From JAIQFF01 sp963725615 (lineage in GTDB: Bacteria > Acidobacteriota > Terriglobia > Terriglobales > Acidobacteriaceae): a DNA stretch of 64,000 nt. The notes beneath the pieces were generated by a model, which was not told the origin of the DNA, did no database searches, and worked only from the letters and a program-made list of their open reading frames with translations. The position numbers were made by a program, and so were the translations under genes. The stretch lies in contig CAVRZO010000011.1 in NCBI GenBank assembly GCA_963725615.1, forward strand, positions 62,001-126,000, written 5' to 3'. Within the stretch, counting starts at the first letter, position 1; each line of letters opens with the position of its first letter. Shown here one piece after another: positions 16,714 through 24,540 of this stretch.

Positions 16714-17778
16714 TTATTGGCTCTTCATGGCCAGCTGTCTCTCTTCCGGTGTCATCTGTTTCCACAATACTTCGAGATCCCGCTGCACCCGCGAATTCCC
16801 GGGGTCGCCGTGCAAAGCCTTGGCGAACCAGCGATAGGCGGTGGGAAGATCGCGGTTCACGCAGTGCCCGGTCGCATACATCGCGCCCAGCAAGGTTTGC
16901 GCCCTGGGATTCGACTGGCGGGCGCCGATCTGCAGATTTCTCTGGGCCCGCGCACAGTCCTCCGGAACACCCCGGCCATACAAATATCTTTCTCCGTCAG
17001 CCACCAACCGGTCTTCGAAACTGTCCGCCGGAGATGCCAGGGCCGGTGACGGCTTCGACGTGGCCGGCCTGGGACTAACCGACATCGGAGTGACCGGCTT
17101 GGACATCGGCGCCGCAGATGCAACCTGTGTCTCTTTCGGCGCCGGTTCTGCGGTTTCAGTTTCGCTCTTTGGGGAAGAGCCAGCAGTCGGCGGCTTCGCG
17201 GTCTCTCCAGAATCAGCCACATCACTCGGGGACGACCCTTGTTCGGTTGCTTTTGCAGCGACGGATGGGTTCGCCGCAGTGCCAGTACCTGAAGGCTCCG
17301 CAGCGGCAGGCTGTATCGCTTCGCTCGCCGGCTGCGCCTCAGGCGGAGCTGGATTCGCAGTCGGTTCAACCGGCACAGCGGGAGGGGCCGCCGCGGCAGA
17401 ATCCGGAGGTGGAACCGGAGGCGGGGTCACGGGCGCGTTGGTTCTGACGGTCGGCTTGAGAATGAACCCCGACCAGGGGTAGCCGTCACGCTGCCAGTGC
17501 CACGCCAGCAAACCCGCGCTCACGACCAGCAGAAGCAGGGCGAGGTAGAGGCGCCCGTGGCCGCGCGGCGGCTCGTCTTCCAGCAGGTAGTCCAGGTCGC
17601 GGGAGCGTTCATCCCCTAGCCCCAGAAAGGAAGGGCCACTCACCGGGATCCTGGCTCTTTCGCGTCCCAATTCATTCGGCACTGCCGCTGGGGGCGGTCC
17701 AAGGGGAGCCCCGCACATGCCGCAGAAACGATATTGCGGATTATTCTCCTGGCCGCATTGCAGGCATCGTACTGTCAT
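16714..17778 (-). CDS. Zinc-ribbon, membrane, Sel1/TPR-like repeat protein
   Basis: A 354-residue protein. It begins with a zinc ribbon, RCLQCGQENNPQYRFCGMCGAPLG (two CxxC pairs), followed by a membrane helix at about residues 83-103 (LYLALLLLVVSAGLLAW). A long Pro/Ala/Ser-rich low-complexity region of about 130 residues follows, and the C-terminal part has two Sel1-type repeats (YLYGRGVPEDCARAQRNLQIGA and MYATGHCVNRDLPTAYRWFAKA). The arrangement suggests a cytoplasmic zinc-ribbon and a periplasmic repeat domain. Function unknown. Start MTVRCLQCG (17778) is preferred; five earlier codons are not conserved in style. Divergent from the rpsO region. Confidence 0.8.
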   Translation of the reverse strand: MTVRCLQCGQENNPQYRFCGMCGAPLGPPPAAVPNELGRERARIPVSGPSFLGLGDERSRDLDYLLEDEPPRGHGRLYLALLLLVVSAGLLAWHWQRDGYPWSGFILKPTVRTNAPVTPPPVPPPDSAAAAPPAVPVEPTANPAPPEAQPASEAIQPAAAEPSGTGTAANPSVAAKATEQGSSPSDVADSGETAKPPTAGSSPKSETETAEPAPKETQVASAAPMSKPVTPMSVSPRPATSKPSPALASPADSFEDRLVADGERYLYGRGVPEDCARAQRNLQIGARQSNPRAQTLLGAMYATGHCVNRDLPTAYRWFAKALHGDPGNSRVQRDLEVLWKQMTPEERQLAMKSQ

Positions 17779-17935
17779 GGCTACCGGCATCACTATACTA
17801 ATTCAGATGCAAGTTAGGCATGACCCTTTGGTATTCCGACTTTTGCCACCCTGGATAGCCGAGCCTTGCTCGGCCTGACCGAGTCGGAGACCCGGTCCCA
17901 CACGGCCAATTGCCAGGCCTGATGCCGATCCGGCA

Positions 17936-17970
17936 CACGCCAGATGCTTCGCAAGCTCAGCATGACGCCG
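17936..17970. repeat. 'cacgccagatgcttcgcaag' repeat copy
   Basis: A 35-bp block nearly identical to 38440-38473 (one A/G difference near its end). Here it lies in the rpsO leader region. The downstream arm gcttcgcaagc is a small hairpin. Confidence 0.75.
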
Positions 17971-18075
17971 TGCTCCACCTGCCTCGCCCTACCTTTACAC
18001 CTCGGTCTGCAGCGTGTTACCTTAAATGCACGTTACGATCAAATTGAAACTAGAAGACAGGAGCGCACTAGAGTA

Positions 18076-18342
18076 GTGCTAGCCAGAGAGCAAAAGAAAT
18101 CCCTCATCGACCAGTACGGCACGCATCCCACCGATACGGGCAGCCCCGAAGTCCAAATCGCGTTGCTAAGCGAACGGATTGGCCAATTGACGGATCACTT
18201 CAAAACGCACCAGAAGGACCACGGTTCGCGCCGCGGTCTTCTCATGCTGGTCAGCAAGCGACGCCGCCTGCTGGACTACCTCAAGTTATACGATTCCGAG
18301 CGTTACAAGACGGTTGTGCATAAGCTGGGCCTGCGCAAGTAG
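18076..18342 (+). CDS. rpsO: 30S ribosomal protein S15
   Basis: An 88-residue S15 starting at GTG 18076 (VLAREQKKSLIDQYG); a longer in-frame reading upstream gives non-conserved sequence. The core HPTDTGSPEVQIALLSERI, LTDHFKTHQKDHGSRRGL and LVSKRRRLLDYLKLYD matches S15 throughout. It binds 16S rRNA at the three-way junction near h22 and, in other bacteria, represses its own mRNA. It is followed at 211 bp by pnp, the classic rpsO-pnp order. A CAGGAG site is about 12 bp before the GTG. Confidence 0.96.
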   Translation: MLAREQKKSLIDQYGTHPTDTGSPEVQIALLSERIGQLTDHFKTHQKDHGSRRGLLMLVSKRRRLLDYLKLYDSERYKTVVHKLGLRK

Positions 18343-18553
18343 GTTTCTGCGGGGCCGTTCCCGGCTCGGGGTGTATTCGCCGGACCACCATCGGAATCAT
18401 CTGGCCGTTGCGCAGACGGCCATCACGCAAAAAGGAAAAAAGCCGCGAACGGTGTGTTTCCGGCCCTCCAGAACGCTACTGGCTCTTGCCCTTCAAACTG
18501 TGCAGCCTCTCCAACGGACGCGCGTGTGTCCTCCTGCCAAAAGGAAATGAATC

Positions 18554-19636
18554 ATGAAACAAGAAGTATCTGTTGAATTAGCCGGCGGTAAAACCATCTC
18601 ATTTGAGACCGGAAAATTAGCCAAGCAAGCCCACGGTTCGGTGGTTGTTCGCATTGGCGATAACGTCGTCCTCGCCACCGCCACCGCCAACCCGGATCCC
18701 CGCGAAGGTATCGATTTCTTCCCCCTCACCGTTGATTATCGCGAATACACCTACGCCGGCGGACGCATCCCCGGCGGCTTCATCAAGCGCGAAGGCCGTC
18801 CCAGCGAGCGAGAAATCCTCACCAGCCGCCAGATTGACCGCCCCGTGCGCCCGCTTTTCCCGGATGGCTTCCGCTGTGAAACCCAGGTCATTGCTTTCGT
18901 TCTCTCAGCCGACACCGAGAATGATCCCGACGTCGCCGGCATCAACGGCGCATCGGCCGCCCTCACAATTTCCGACATTCCGTTCGAAGGCCCCATCGGC
19001 GCCGTCCGCGTAGGTCTGGTCAATGGCGCATTCGTCATTAACCCGACTTACACCGAGATGCGCGAGAGCCTGCTGAACATCATGGTTGTCGGGACCTCCG
19101 AAGGCATCGTGATGATCGAATCTGGCGCCAAGGAAGTGAAGGAAGAGACGGTGGTTGACGCCATCGAGTTCGCCCACACCGAAATCAAGAAGGTCTGCGC
19201 AGCGATCAACGATCTGCGGCAAAAAGCGGGGAAGCCGAAGCGCCAGGTAACACCGCCGGAGTTCGACCAGGCTTACTTCGACGACCTGAAGAATCGCGTC
19301 GGCTCCGACCTCGCCGACCGCCTCAACACCCAGAAATATCCCAAGGCGGAAAGCTACAATCTGGTCCGCGAACTCAAGAAGGGTTTGCAAGCTGCCATTC
19401 CGGCGGAAGACGAAGCGGCGCAGAAGAAGTTCAAGACTTACTTCGAGACCCTCCGCGAGCGCATCTTCCGCGAACAGGTCATCAACCAGAAGCGCCGTCC
19501 CGATGGCCGCGCTTTTGACCAGATTCGCGATATCTGGATCGAAGTCTGGCGTCCTGCCCCGCACTCACGGCTCCGCCATCTTCACCCGTGGCGAAACCCA
19601 GGCCCTGGTCACTACTACTCTGGGCACCAGCGATGA
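18554..19636 (+). CDS. pnp: Polynucleotide phosphorylase, N-terminal portion (frameshifted gene)
   Basis: First reading frame of pnp, with normal family sequence up to about base 19545: RNase PH domain 1 (TGKLAKQAHGSVVVRIGDNVVLATA, REYTYAGGRIPGGFIKREGRPSEREIL) and the helical linker region. At RPDGRAFDQIRDIWIEV it leaves the family sequence, and the remaining 30 codons in this frame are not PNPase-like. The second domain continues in the next frame from GVLPRTHGSA. The break lies at GAAGTCTGGCGTCC (19541-19554): one extra base. Strand, RBS (AAAAGGAAATGAATC) and rpsO neighbour are all normal, so this is one gene with a shift. PNPase is the phosphorolytic 3'-5' exoribonuclease of the degradosome. 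Confidence 0.9.
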   Translation: MKQEVSVELAGGKTISFETGKLAKQAHGSVVVRIGDNVVLATATANPDPREGIDFFPLTVDYREYTYAGGRIPGGFIKREGRPSEREILTSRQIDRPVRPLFPDGFRCETQVIAFVLSADTENDPDVAGINGASAALTISDIPFEGPIGAVRVGLVNGAFVINPTYTEMRESLLNIMVVGTSEGIVMIESGAKEVKEETVVDAIEFAHTEIKKVCAAINDLRQKAGKPKRQVTPPEFDQAYFDDLKNRVGSDLADRLNTQKYPKAESYNLVRELKKGLQAAIPAEDEAAQKKFKTYFETLRERIFREQVINQKRRPDGRAFDQIRDIWIEVWRPAPHSRLRHLHPWRNPGPGHYYSGHQR

Positions 19637-20969
19637 CATGCAGCGCCTCGAGGTCTTCGAAGGCGAAGCCAAGAAACGCTTCATGCTTCACTATAACTTT
19701 CCGCCGTTTTCGGTTGGAGAAGTTGCATTTCTGCGCGGCGCAGGCCGCCGCGAGATCGGTCACGGAGCGCTGGCGGAACGTTCCATCGCGAATGTCCTCC
19801 CGGGCGAAGACAACTGGCCGTATGCCATGCGCGTGGTCTCCGACATTCTGGAATCGAACGGTTCGTCTTCGATGGCCACGGTCTGCGGAGCCTCGTTGTC
19901 GCTGATGGATGCAGGCGTTCCTTTGAAGTCCCCGGTCGCTGGCGTAGCCATGGGTCTGGTGAAGGAAGGCGAGAACTACGCCATCCTGACCGACATCGCC
20001 GGCGCCGAAGACCACTACGGCGACATGGATTTCAAAGTCGCCGGCACCAAGGACGGCATCACCGCCCTGCAGATGGACATCAAGGTCGGCGGCATCACGG
20101 CACAGATCATGCGCGAAGCGATGGCCCAGGCCCAGCGCGGACGCCTTTACATTCTCGACAAGATGAACGCGGTCATCTCCGCACCACGCGAAAAGGTTTC
20201 GTCCTTCGCGCCACGTATCTACACCCTGCAGATTCCGGTGGACAAGATTCGCGACGTCATCGGGCCCGGCGGCAAGATGATTCGCAGCATCATCGAGCGC
20301 ACCGGCGTGAAGATCGACGTCGAGGACTCCGGCAAAATCAACGTGGCCTCAAACGACGAGGCTTCGGCAGCCAAGGCCCTGCAGATCATTGGCGACCTCA
20401 CAGCCACAGCCGAGATTGGCAAGACCTACCTCGGCACAGTCACCCGCCTCGCTGACTTCGGCGCTTTCGTCGAGATCATCCCCGGCACTGACGGTCTGCT
20501 GCACATCAGTGAAGTTGCGGAGCACCGCATTAAAGACGTCCGCGACGAACTGAAAGAAGGCGATCAGGTACTGGTAAAAGTACTTGCCGTCGAAGGCAAC
20601 CGCATCCGCCTGTCGCGCAAAGCCATCCTCAAGGAGCAGCGCGCCAAGATGGGTGGCGGTGAACTTCCGCCGGATGGCGGTGGAGGAGAGATCATCGGCG
20701 AACCGACTCACGCTCCCGCTCTTACCATCGAAGGCGGCGCTGACTTCGCCGACGACGAACCCAACTTCAACCGCGACGCTCCCGTAGCCGGAGGCGCGCC
20801 CGTTGACCGCGGTCCAGACCGCGGCGGAGATCGTGGTCCCGATCGTGGTGGTGACCGCGGTCGCCGCCCCGGCGGAGGTGGCGGTGGCCGAGGCCGAGGC
20901 CGAGGTGGCCCCGGACGAGGCGGCCGCGGCGGTTTCGGCGGTGGTGGACATGGCGGAGGCCGCCACTAA
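19503..20969 (+). CDS. pnp: Polynucleotide phosphorylase, C-terminal portion with RGG-rich tail
   Basis: Second reading frame of pnp. Genuine family sequence starts near 19550 (GVLPRTHGSAIFTRGETQALV), so codons before that are out of frame. It has RNase PH domain 2 (RREIGHGALAERSI, VSDILESNGSSSMATVCGASL), a KH domain (IPVDKIRDVIGPGGKMIRSII) and an S1 domain (GKTYLGTVTRLADFGAFVEIIPGTDGLLHISEVAE). The last 50 residues or so are Gly/Arg/Asp-rich (GPDRGGDRG, GRGRGRGG, ending GGGGHGGGRH), an unusual RNA-binding-like tail. See the preceding entry for the frameshift. Confidence 0.9.
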   Translation: MAALLTRFAISGSKSGVLPRTHGSAIFTRGETQALVTTTLGTSDDMQRLEVFEGEAKKRFMLHYNFPPFSVGEVAFLRGAGRREIGHGALAERSIANVLPGEDNWPYAMRVVSDILESNGSSSMATVCGASLSLMDAGVPLKSPVAGVAMGLVKEGENYAILTDIAGAEDHYGDMDFKVAGTKDGITALQMDIKVGGITAQIMREAMAQAQRGRLYILDKMNAVISAPREKVSSFAPRIYTLQIPVDKIRDVIGPGGKMIRSIIERTGVKIDVEDSGKINVASNDEASAAKALQIIGDLTATAEIGKTYLGTVTRLADFGAFVEIIPGTDGLLHISEVAEHRIKDVRDELKEGDQVLVKVLAVEGNRIRLSRKAILKEQRAKMGGGELPPDGGGGEIIGEPTHAPALTIEGGADFADDEPNFNRDAPVAGGAPVDRGPDRGGDRGPDRGGDRGRRPGGGGGGRGRGRGGPGRGGRGGFGGGGHGGGRH

Positions 20970-20985
20970 ACAGACAGTAGTGGAC

Positions 20986-21013
20986 TGTGTGGTCGCGGGC
21001 GACTCGCCCGCGT
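20986..21013. repeat. 'tgtggtcgcgggcgactcgc' repeat
   Basis: Palindromic CGCGGGCGAcTCGCCCGCG core preceded by GTGTGGT. It lies just after the pnp stop. Copies at 23017-23045 (opposite orientation, touching the murA stop) and 24433-24460, and a relative at 62104-62129. Confidence 0.75.
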
Positions 21014-21033
21014 GCTTCAAACCTAACCAGAAG

Positions 21034-21066
21034 AGGCCGCGATAAAATATCGCGGCCTTTCTGTTG
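21034..21066 (+). terminator. Rho-independent terminator after pnp
   Basis: Perfect 11-bp stem AGGCCGCGATA / TATCGCGGCCT with a 3-base AAA loop, followed by TTTCTGTT. Well placed, about 65 bp after the pnp stop codon. Confidence 0.85.
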
Positions 21067-21120
21067 CACGAACCACGTAGGGGCGGGTGCCCCACCCGCC
21101 CAGCCGAGCAAAGCTCGGCA
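21067..21120. repeat. Half-copy of the 'accacgtaggggcggg' repeat
   Basis: GAACCACGTAGGGGCGGGTG then CCCACCCGCC then GCCGAGCAAAGCTCGGC hairpin. This is one arm of the composite elements found at 41421-41570 and 42160-42290. Confidence 0.7.
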
Positions 21121-21151
21121 GAAAGCCCTAGCCTAAGCGTATCCTGACACC

Positions 21152-21268
21152 ATGGATAAAAAAGAAATCGAATCCCCGAAGCTGACGGCCAGGTTCCTGA
21201 TCTGGATCACTGGATTCATGATTGTGGTGTTCGCGCTGATCGCCCACTTCGTATGGAGGGTCTTCTAG
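21152..21268 (+). CDS. 38-residue single-pass membrane microprotein
   Basis: A short open frame, atg to tag, encoding MDKKEIESPKLTARFLIW and then one hydrophobic helix (ITGFMIVVFALIAHFVW). The polar, charged N-terminus and the single helix are typical of small membrane proteins. The frame is in a gap between the pnp terminator and a convergent amidohydrolase gene. There is no strong Shine-Dalgarno site (ATCCTGACACC upstream), which weakens the call. No homolog recalled. Confidence 0.45.
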   Translation: MDKKEIESPKLTARFLIWITGFMIVVFALIAHFVWRVF

Positions 21269-21339
21269 CCATCGCAGCGGCCCATCCCCACTTCTCGCAA
21301 AATACGCGAGAAATGGGGCACCCTCTTTCTCAAGATCTC

Positions 21340-22809
21340 TCAATACTGCCCGTACCGTCCCCGCACTGAATCCAAAAGCTTCCGCGAGTCGTAACCCACC
21401 CCATCCTTGAAAACGATCTCGACATTCTCAACATCTGAAATCTGTTTCGACGGATCCCCCTTGATCACCACCAGGTCTGCGTTCTTTCCCGCAGCGATCG
21501 AGCCGATCTGCTTGTCTTTTCCCATGTAAACAGCCCCGTTCAGTGTGGCGATCTTGATGGCCTCGACGGGCGAGAATCCGGCATCGACCAGCAGTTCAAT
21601 CTCGCGCTGATCTCCGAATCCCGGCAGCACGTCGCCCCGCCCAGTGGGGTCCGGGCCAGCGAGCAGTAACCCTCCGGCAGCGACGAATGCGCGTTCCAGC
21701 TCCAGGTCATGCTTCCACAGCAGCGCGGGATCTATTTTCGGAGCCGGCGCCGAAAGCGGCCGCTGCCGCAGCAGGAAGAAATCTTCGCGCGATTGTGGGC
21801 TCATTGCTTCCAGCGCCTGCTGCCGTAGCGGCGGACGCCCTCCACCCAGGTCCCCTTCAAAGACCGGCAGCGTGGAAGTGATGGCCACGTGATGACTGAT
21901 GAGCGTGTTGATCAGGTCCTTCGCCTCGGGAGTGTCCGGAGCCATTCGGGCAAGAGTTTCATCGCCCTCGCTTTGACTGCAGACGTCGGGTTTCTTATTC
22001 GAATCCAGCTGAGTATTCACGAAGAAGCCGTGCTCGAGGTCATCAATGCCAAGCTCGGCAGCTTCTTTGTAGGTCACAGAGCACAGGTGCCCGGTGACTT
22101 TGATCCCGCGCTTGTGGGCCGCATCGATCGCGGCTTTCAACTCGGCACGCGTGATGTTCATGTAGGCCTTGAACGAGGTCACGCCGCGATCGGCCCAGTA
22201 TTCCACGGTCTGCCGCGCGTCGTCGGGACTCGTCAGGTGCGGCATCTGCAAAAAGTAACTCTCCGCCCCTTCAAGATACGGGCCTGTGACATCCAGATGC
22301 GGACCCGGAAGTTTGCCGGCGTCGATGTCGTGCTTCAGGTTCAGGTCGGCATAGGTTTCGACGCTGCCGGTGGTGCGCATCGTGGTGACACCGCTGGCGA
22401 GATAAAGGCGCGGCGCAGAGAAAGTCATCTGCGTTACCAGAACTGGGTCGTCAAAATGACGCCGGCTGTCGAGATTCGGGCGCACGATATAGAACAGGTG
22501 ATCGTGCATGCCGACGATGCCGGGCATCACCGTGTATCCGTGAAGATCGAGGATCGCGGTGCTCTTGTCGGCCGGGACATCGGCGCCCGGCTGGATGGCT
22601 GTGATCTTTCCGTTCTCGATCACAACATTCTGATCTTCGACTGCCGGTGCGCCGGTGCCATCAATAATCCGCACGTGAGTGAGGACAACCTTCCCTGCGC
22701 TCACGCGCACGAGTTCCTGCACCGCCTTCGACAGCTCAGGGGTCTGGGCGTAGACAGTGAGAGAAGCCAGCAGCAGCACAAAGACCCGCGACAGAAAGCG
22801 CAATCGCAT
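21340..22809 (-). CDS. Exported amidohydrolase-family protein
   Basis: A 489-residue secreted amidohydrolase with a signal peptide (MRLRFLSRVFVLLLASLTVYAQ). The TIM-barrel metal sites are seen as GIVGMHDHLF (HxH), the Lys in SFKAYMNITRA, His in KVTGHLCSV, and LAGPDPTGRGD (Asp) near the end. It resembles imidazolonepropionase-like or Xaa-Pro dipeptidase-type amidohydrolases that are abundant in Acidobacteria; the substrate is unknown. I start at ATG 22809, which has a GGAGG site 9 bp upstream, instead of an earlier in-frame codon. The last codons sit between the small membrane gene and a repeat-rich gap. Confidence 0.85.
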   Translation of the reverse strand: MRLRFLSRVFVLLLASLTVYAQTPELSKAVQELVRVSAGKVVLTHVRIIDGTGAPAVEDQNVVIENGKITAIQPGADVPADKSTAILDLHGYTVMPGIVGMHDHLFYIVRPNLDSRRHFDDPVLVTQMTFSAPRLYLASGVTTMRTTGSVETYADLNLKHDIDAGKLPGPHLDVTGPYLEGAESYFLQMPHLTSPDDARQTVEYWADRGVTSFKAYMNITRAELKAAIDAAHKRGIKVTGHLCSVTYKEAAELGIDDLEHGFFVNTQLDSNKKPDVCSQSEGDETLARMAPDTPEAKDLINTLISHHVAITSTLPVFEGDLGGGRPPLRQQALEAMSPQSREDFFLLRQRPLSAPAPKIDPALLWKHDLELERAFVAAGGLLLAGPDPTGRGDVLPGFGDQREIELLVDAGFSPVEAIKIATLNGAVYMGKDKQIGSIAAGKNADLVVIKGDPSKQISDVENVEIVFKDGVGYDSRKLLDSVRGRYGQY

Positions 22810-22873
22810 GCACGTCCTCCACAGAACGGGAAACATTGTACGTGAAGAGGATTGGACGGCGGCTCTACACCAG

Positions 22874-22988
22874 AGGGTGCCCCGTCCAAGCTCCGCTTGG
22901 GCGGGGGTTTTGGGCTCTAGCGCACTCTGACACCAGGAAAGATGTCAGCTACCCTCCCCGCCCAAGCGTAGCTTGGACGGGGCACCCT
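22874..22988. repeat. 115-bp palindromic element, copy 1 ('agggtgccccgtccaagc')
   Basis: Inverted ends of about 33 bp, each itself a hairpin: left arm AGGGTGCCCCGTCCAAGC..GCTTGGGCGGGG, right arm its complement, with an unrelated centre of about 49 bp. The same element occurs at 31371-31474 and 32255-32363. No transposase. It lies in the gap between the amidohydrolase and murA genes. Confidence 0.85.
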
Positions 22989-23016
22989 CTGGGTCGATTG
23001 TAGTTTGAGCAAAAAG

Positions 23017-23045
23017 CGCGCGGGCGAGTCGCCCGCGACCACATT
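23017..23045. repeat. 'gcgggcgagtcgcccgcgac' repeat at the murA 3' end
   Basis: Reverse-orientation copy of the element at 20986-21013. The murA stop codon (TTA, bases 23044-23046) abuts its end. Confidence 0.7.
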
Positions 23046-24345
23046 ACACCCGCGCCGGGGCTGCGGCGCGCTTGGGCAGGATTTCTCCGATGCGGCGAAT
23101 CTGTGCGCCTACGCCTTTGAGTTTTTCTTCGATGTTCTCGTAGCCGCGGTCAATGTGATAAACCCGGTCAATGATCGACTCGCCTTCCGCCACCAGCGCC
23201 GCGAGCACCAGGGACGCCGAAGCCCGCAGGTCGGATGCCAGCACCGCCGCCGCACTCAACGGCGAGGGCCCGCGCACCACGGCTCGCCGTCCTTCGATCT
23301 TGATGTTTGCGCCCATGCGCACCATTTCCAGCGCGTGCATGAAACGATTTTCGAAGATATTTTCGGTGATGATTGACGTCCCTTCGGCCTGCGTGGCGAG
23401 CGCCATGTACTGCGCCTGCATGTCGGTGGGAAAGCCAGGATACTCTTCGGTCACAATGTCGGCGGCTTTGATCGGATTATCGCCCATCACACGGACCGAG
23501 TCGGCCGTGTGTCGCGTCTTGACTCCGACTTCGTCCAGCTTTTCGAGCAGCGCAGCCAGATGGGTGGGATCGCAGCCCGAGACGTTCAGATCTCCGCCGG
23601 TCATGGCTCCGGCAATAATGAAAGTGGCGGCCTCGATGCGGTCGGGAATGATTCTGTGTTTTGCACCATGCAGTTGGCTGACGCCTTTTACCCGGATAGT
23701 CGACGAGCCCGCGCCTTCAATCTGCGCGCCCATCTTGTTGAGCAGATCGGCGAGGTCGGCGACTTCGGGCTCGCGGGCGCAGTTCTGCATCACGGTTTCG
23801 CCTTCGGCCAGGGTTGCTGCCATAAGCAAGTCTTCGGTGCCGGTGACGGTTATCCTGTCGAATAGTATTTCGGCGCCCTTTAGATGGTCGGCTATGGCCT
23901 CGATGTAGCCATGCTCCTGCGTGATCTTGGCGCCGAGGCGTTCCAGTCCTTTGATGTGGAGATCGATGGGGCGGGCGCCAATGGCGCATCCGCCGGGAAG
24001 CGAGACGCGTGCTCGGCCGCAGCGGGCGACCAGCGGCCCCAACACAAGCGATGAAGCCCGCATCTGCTTGACTAGTTCATACGACGCTTCGGGGCTGGTC
24101 AGATTGCGGGCACAAATGGTGGTGCGATGCTGCGCCCGCCCGTATCCCAGTTCGACTTCGGCGCCCATCGCGGCCAGCAGCTTGCGCGTGGTTTCAATGT
24201 CGCGCACCTGCGGGATATTTTCCAGAATGACGGGCTCTTCGGTCAGAAGGGCAGCGGCCATGGCCGGCAGGGCGGCGTTCTTGGCCCCGCTGACCCGAAT
24301 TGTTCCCAGCAGGGGATTGCCGCCGCGAATTACAAATTTGTCCAT
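23044..24345 (-). CDS. murA: UDP-N-acetylglucosamine 1-carboxyvinyltransferase
   Basis: A 433-residue MurA catalysing the first committed step of peptidoglycan synthesis, transfer of enolpyruvate from PEP to UDP-GlcNAc. The N-terminus MDKFVIRGGNPLLGTIRVSGAKNAALP holds the conserved Lys22, and the catalytic loop RVSLPGGCAIGARPIDLHIKG carries the PEP-adduct Cys (residue 120), so it is of the fosfomycin-sensitive Cys type rather than the Asp type. Start ATG 24345. Just upstream on the same strand, across a 188-bp repeat-rich gap, lies murQ, so synthesis and salvage genes are neighbours. Confidence 0.97.
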   Translation of the reverse strand: MDKFVIRGGNPLLGTIRVSGAKNAALPAMAAALLTEEPVILENIPQVRDIETTRKLLAAMGAEVELGYGRAQHRTTICARNLTSPEASYELVKQMRASSLVLGPLVARCGRARVSLPGGCAIGARPIDLHIKGLERLGAKITQEHGYIEAIADHLKGAEILFDRITVTGTEDLLMAATLAEGETVMQNCAREPEVADLADLLNKMGAQIEGAGSSTIRVKGVSQLHGAKHRIIPDRIEAATFIIAGAMTGGDLNVSGCDPTHLAALLEKLDEVGVKTRHTADSVRVMGDNPIKAADIVTEEYPGFPTDMQAQYMALATQAEGTSIITENIFENRFMHALEMVRMGANIKIEGRRAVVRGPSPLSAAAVLASDLRASASLVLAALVAEGESIIDRVYHIDRGYENIEEKLKGVGAQIRRIGEILPKRAAAPARV

Positions 24346-24432
24346 ACGCCCGCTTATTGTAACGGCGAAGGCGGGAAAGCGTAGGCGGGAAATGGTTACT
24401 CCAGAGGACACGGCCTGTGGGGATTGGTTGGT

Positions 24433-24540
24433 TGTGTGGTCGCGGGCGACTCGCCCGCGAGTGCAGCGCCACTGACTGGCGAGGTTCGCAGGGTGGGCGA
24501 GACGCCCACTCGACAGCCGGCAGGGCGCCGGCGCTACAAA
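24433..24540. repeat. Cluster of three short palindromic repeats
   Basis: Three hairpins in a row between murA and murQ: the TGTGGTCGCGGGCGACTCGC family at 24433-24460, GTGGGCGAGACGCCCAC at 24493-24510, and CAGCCGGCAGGGCGCCGGCG at about 24513-24532. Together they fill most of the gap and could limit transcription read-through between the two genes. Confidence 0.65.

Noticed and set aside
16841..17482. A 213-residue plus-strand frame rich in Ala/Gly/Ser opposite the zinc-ribbon protein
   Set aside because: Mirrors the low-complexity Pro/Ala linker of the minus-strand gene; no independent signal.
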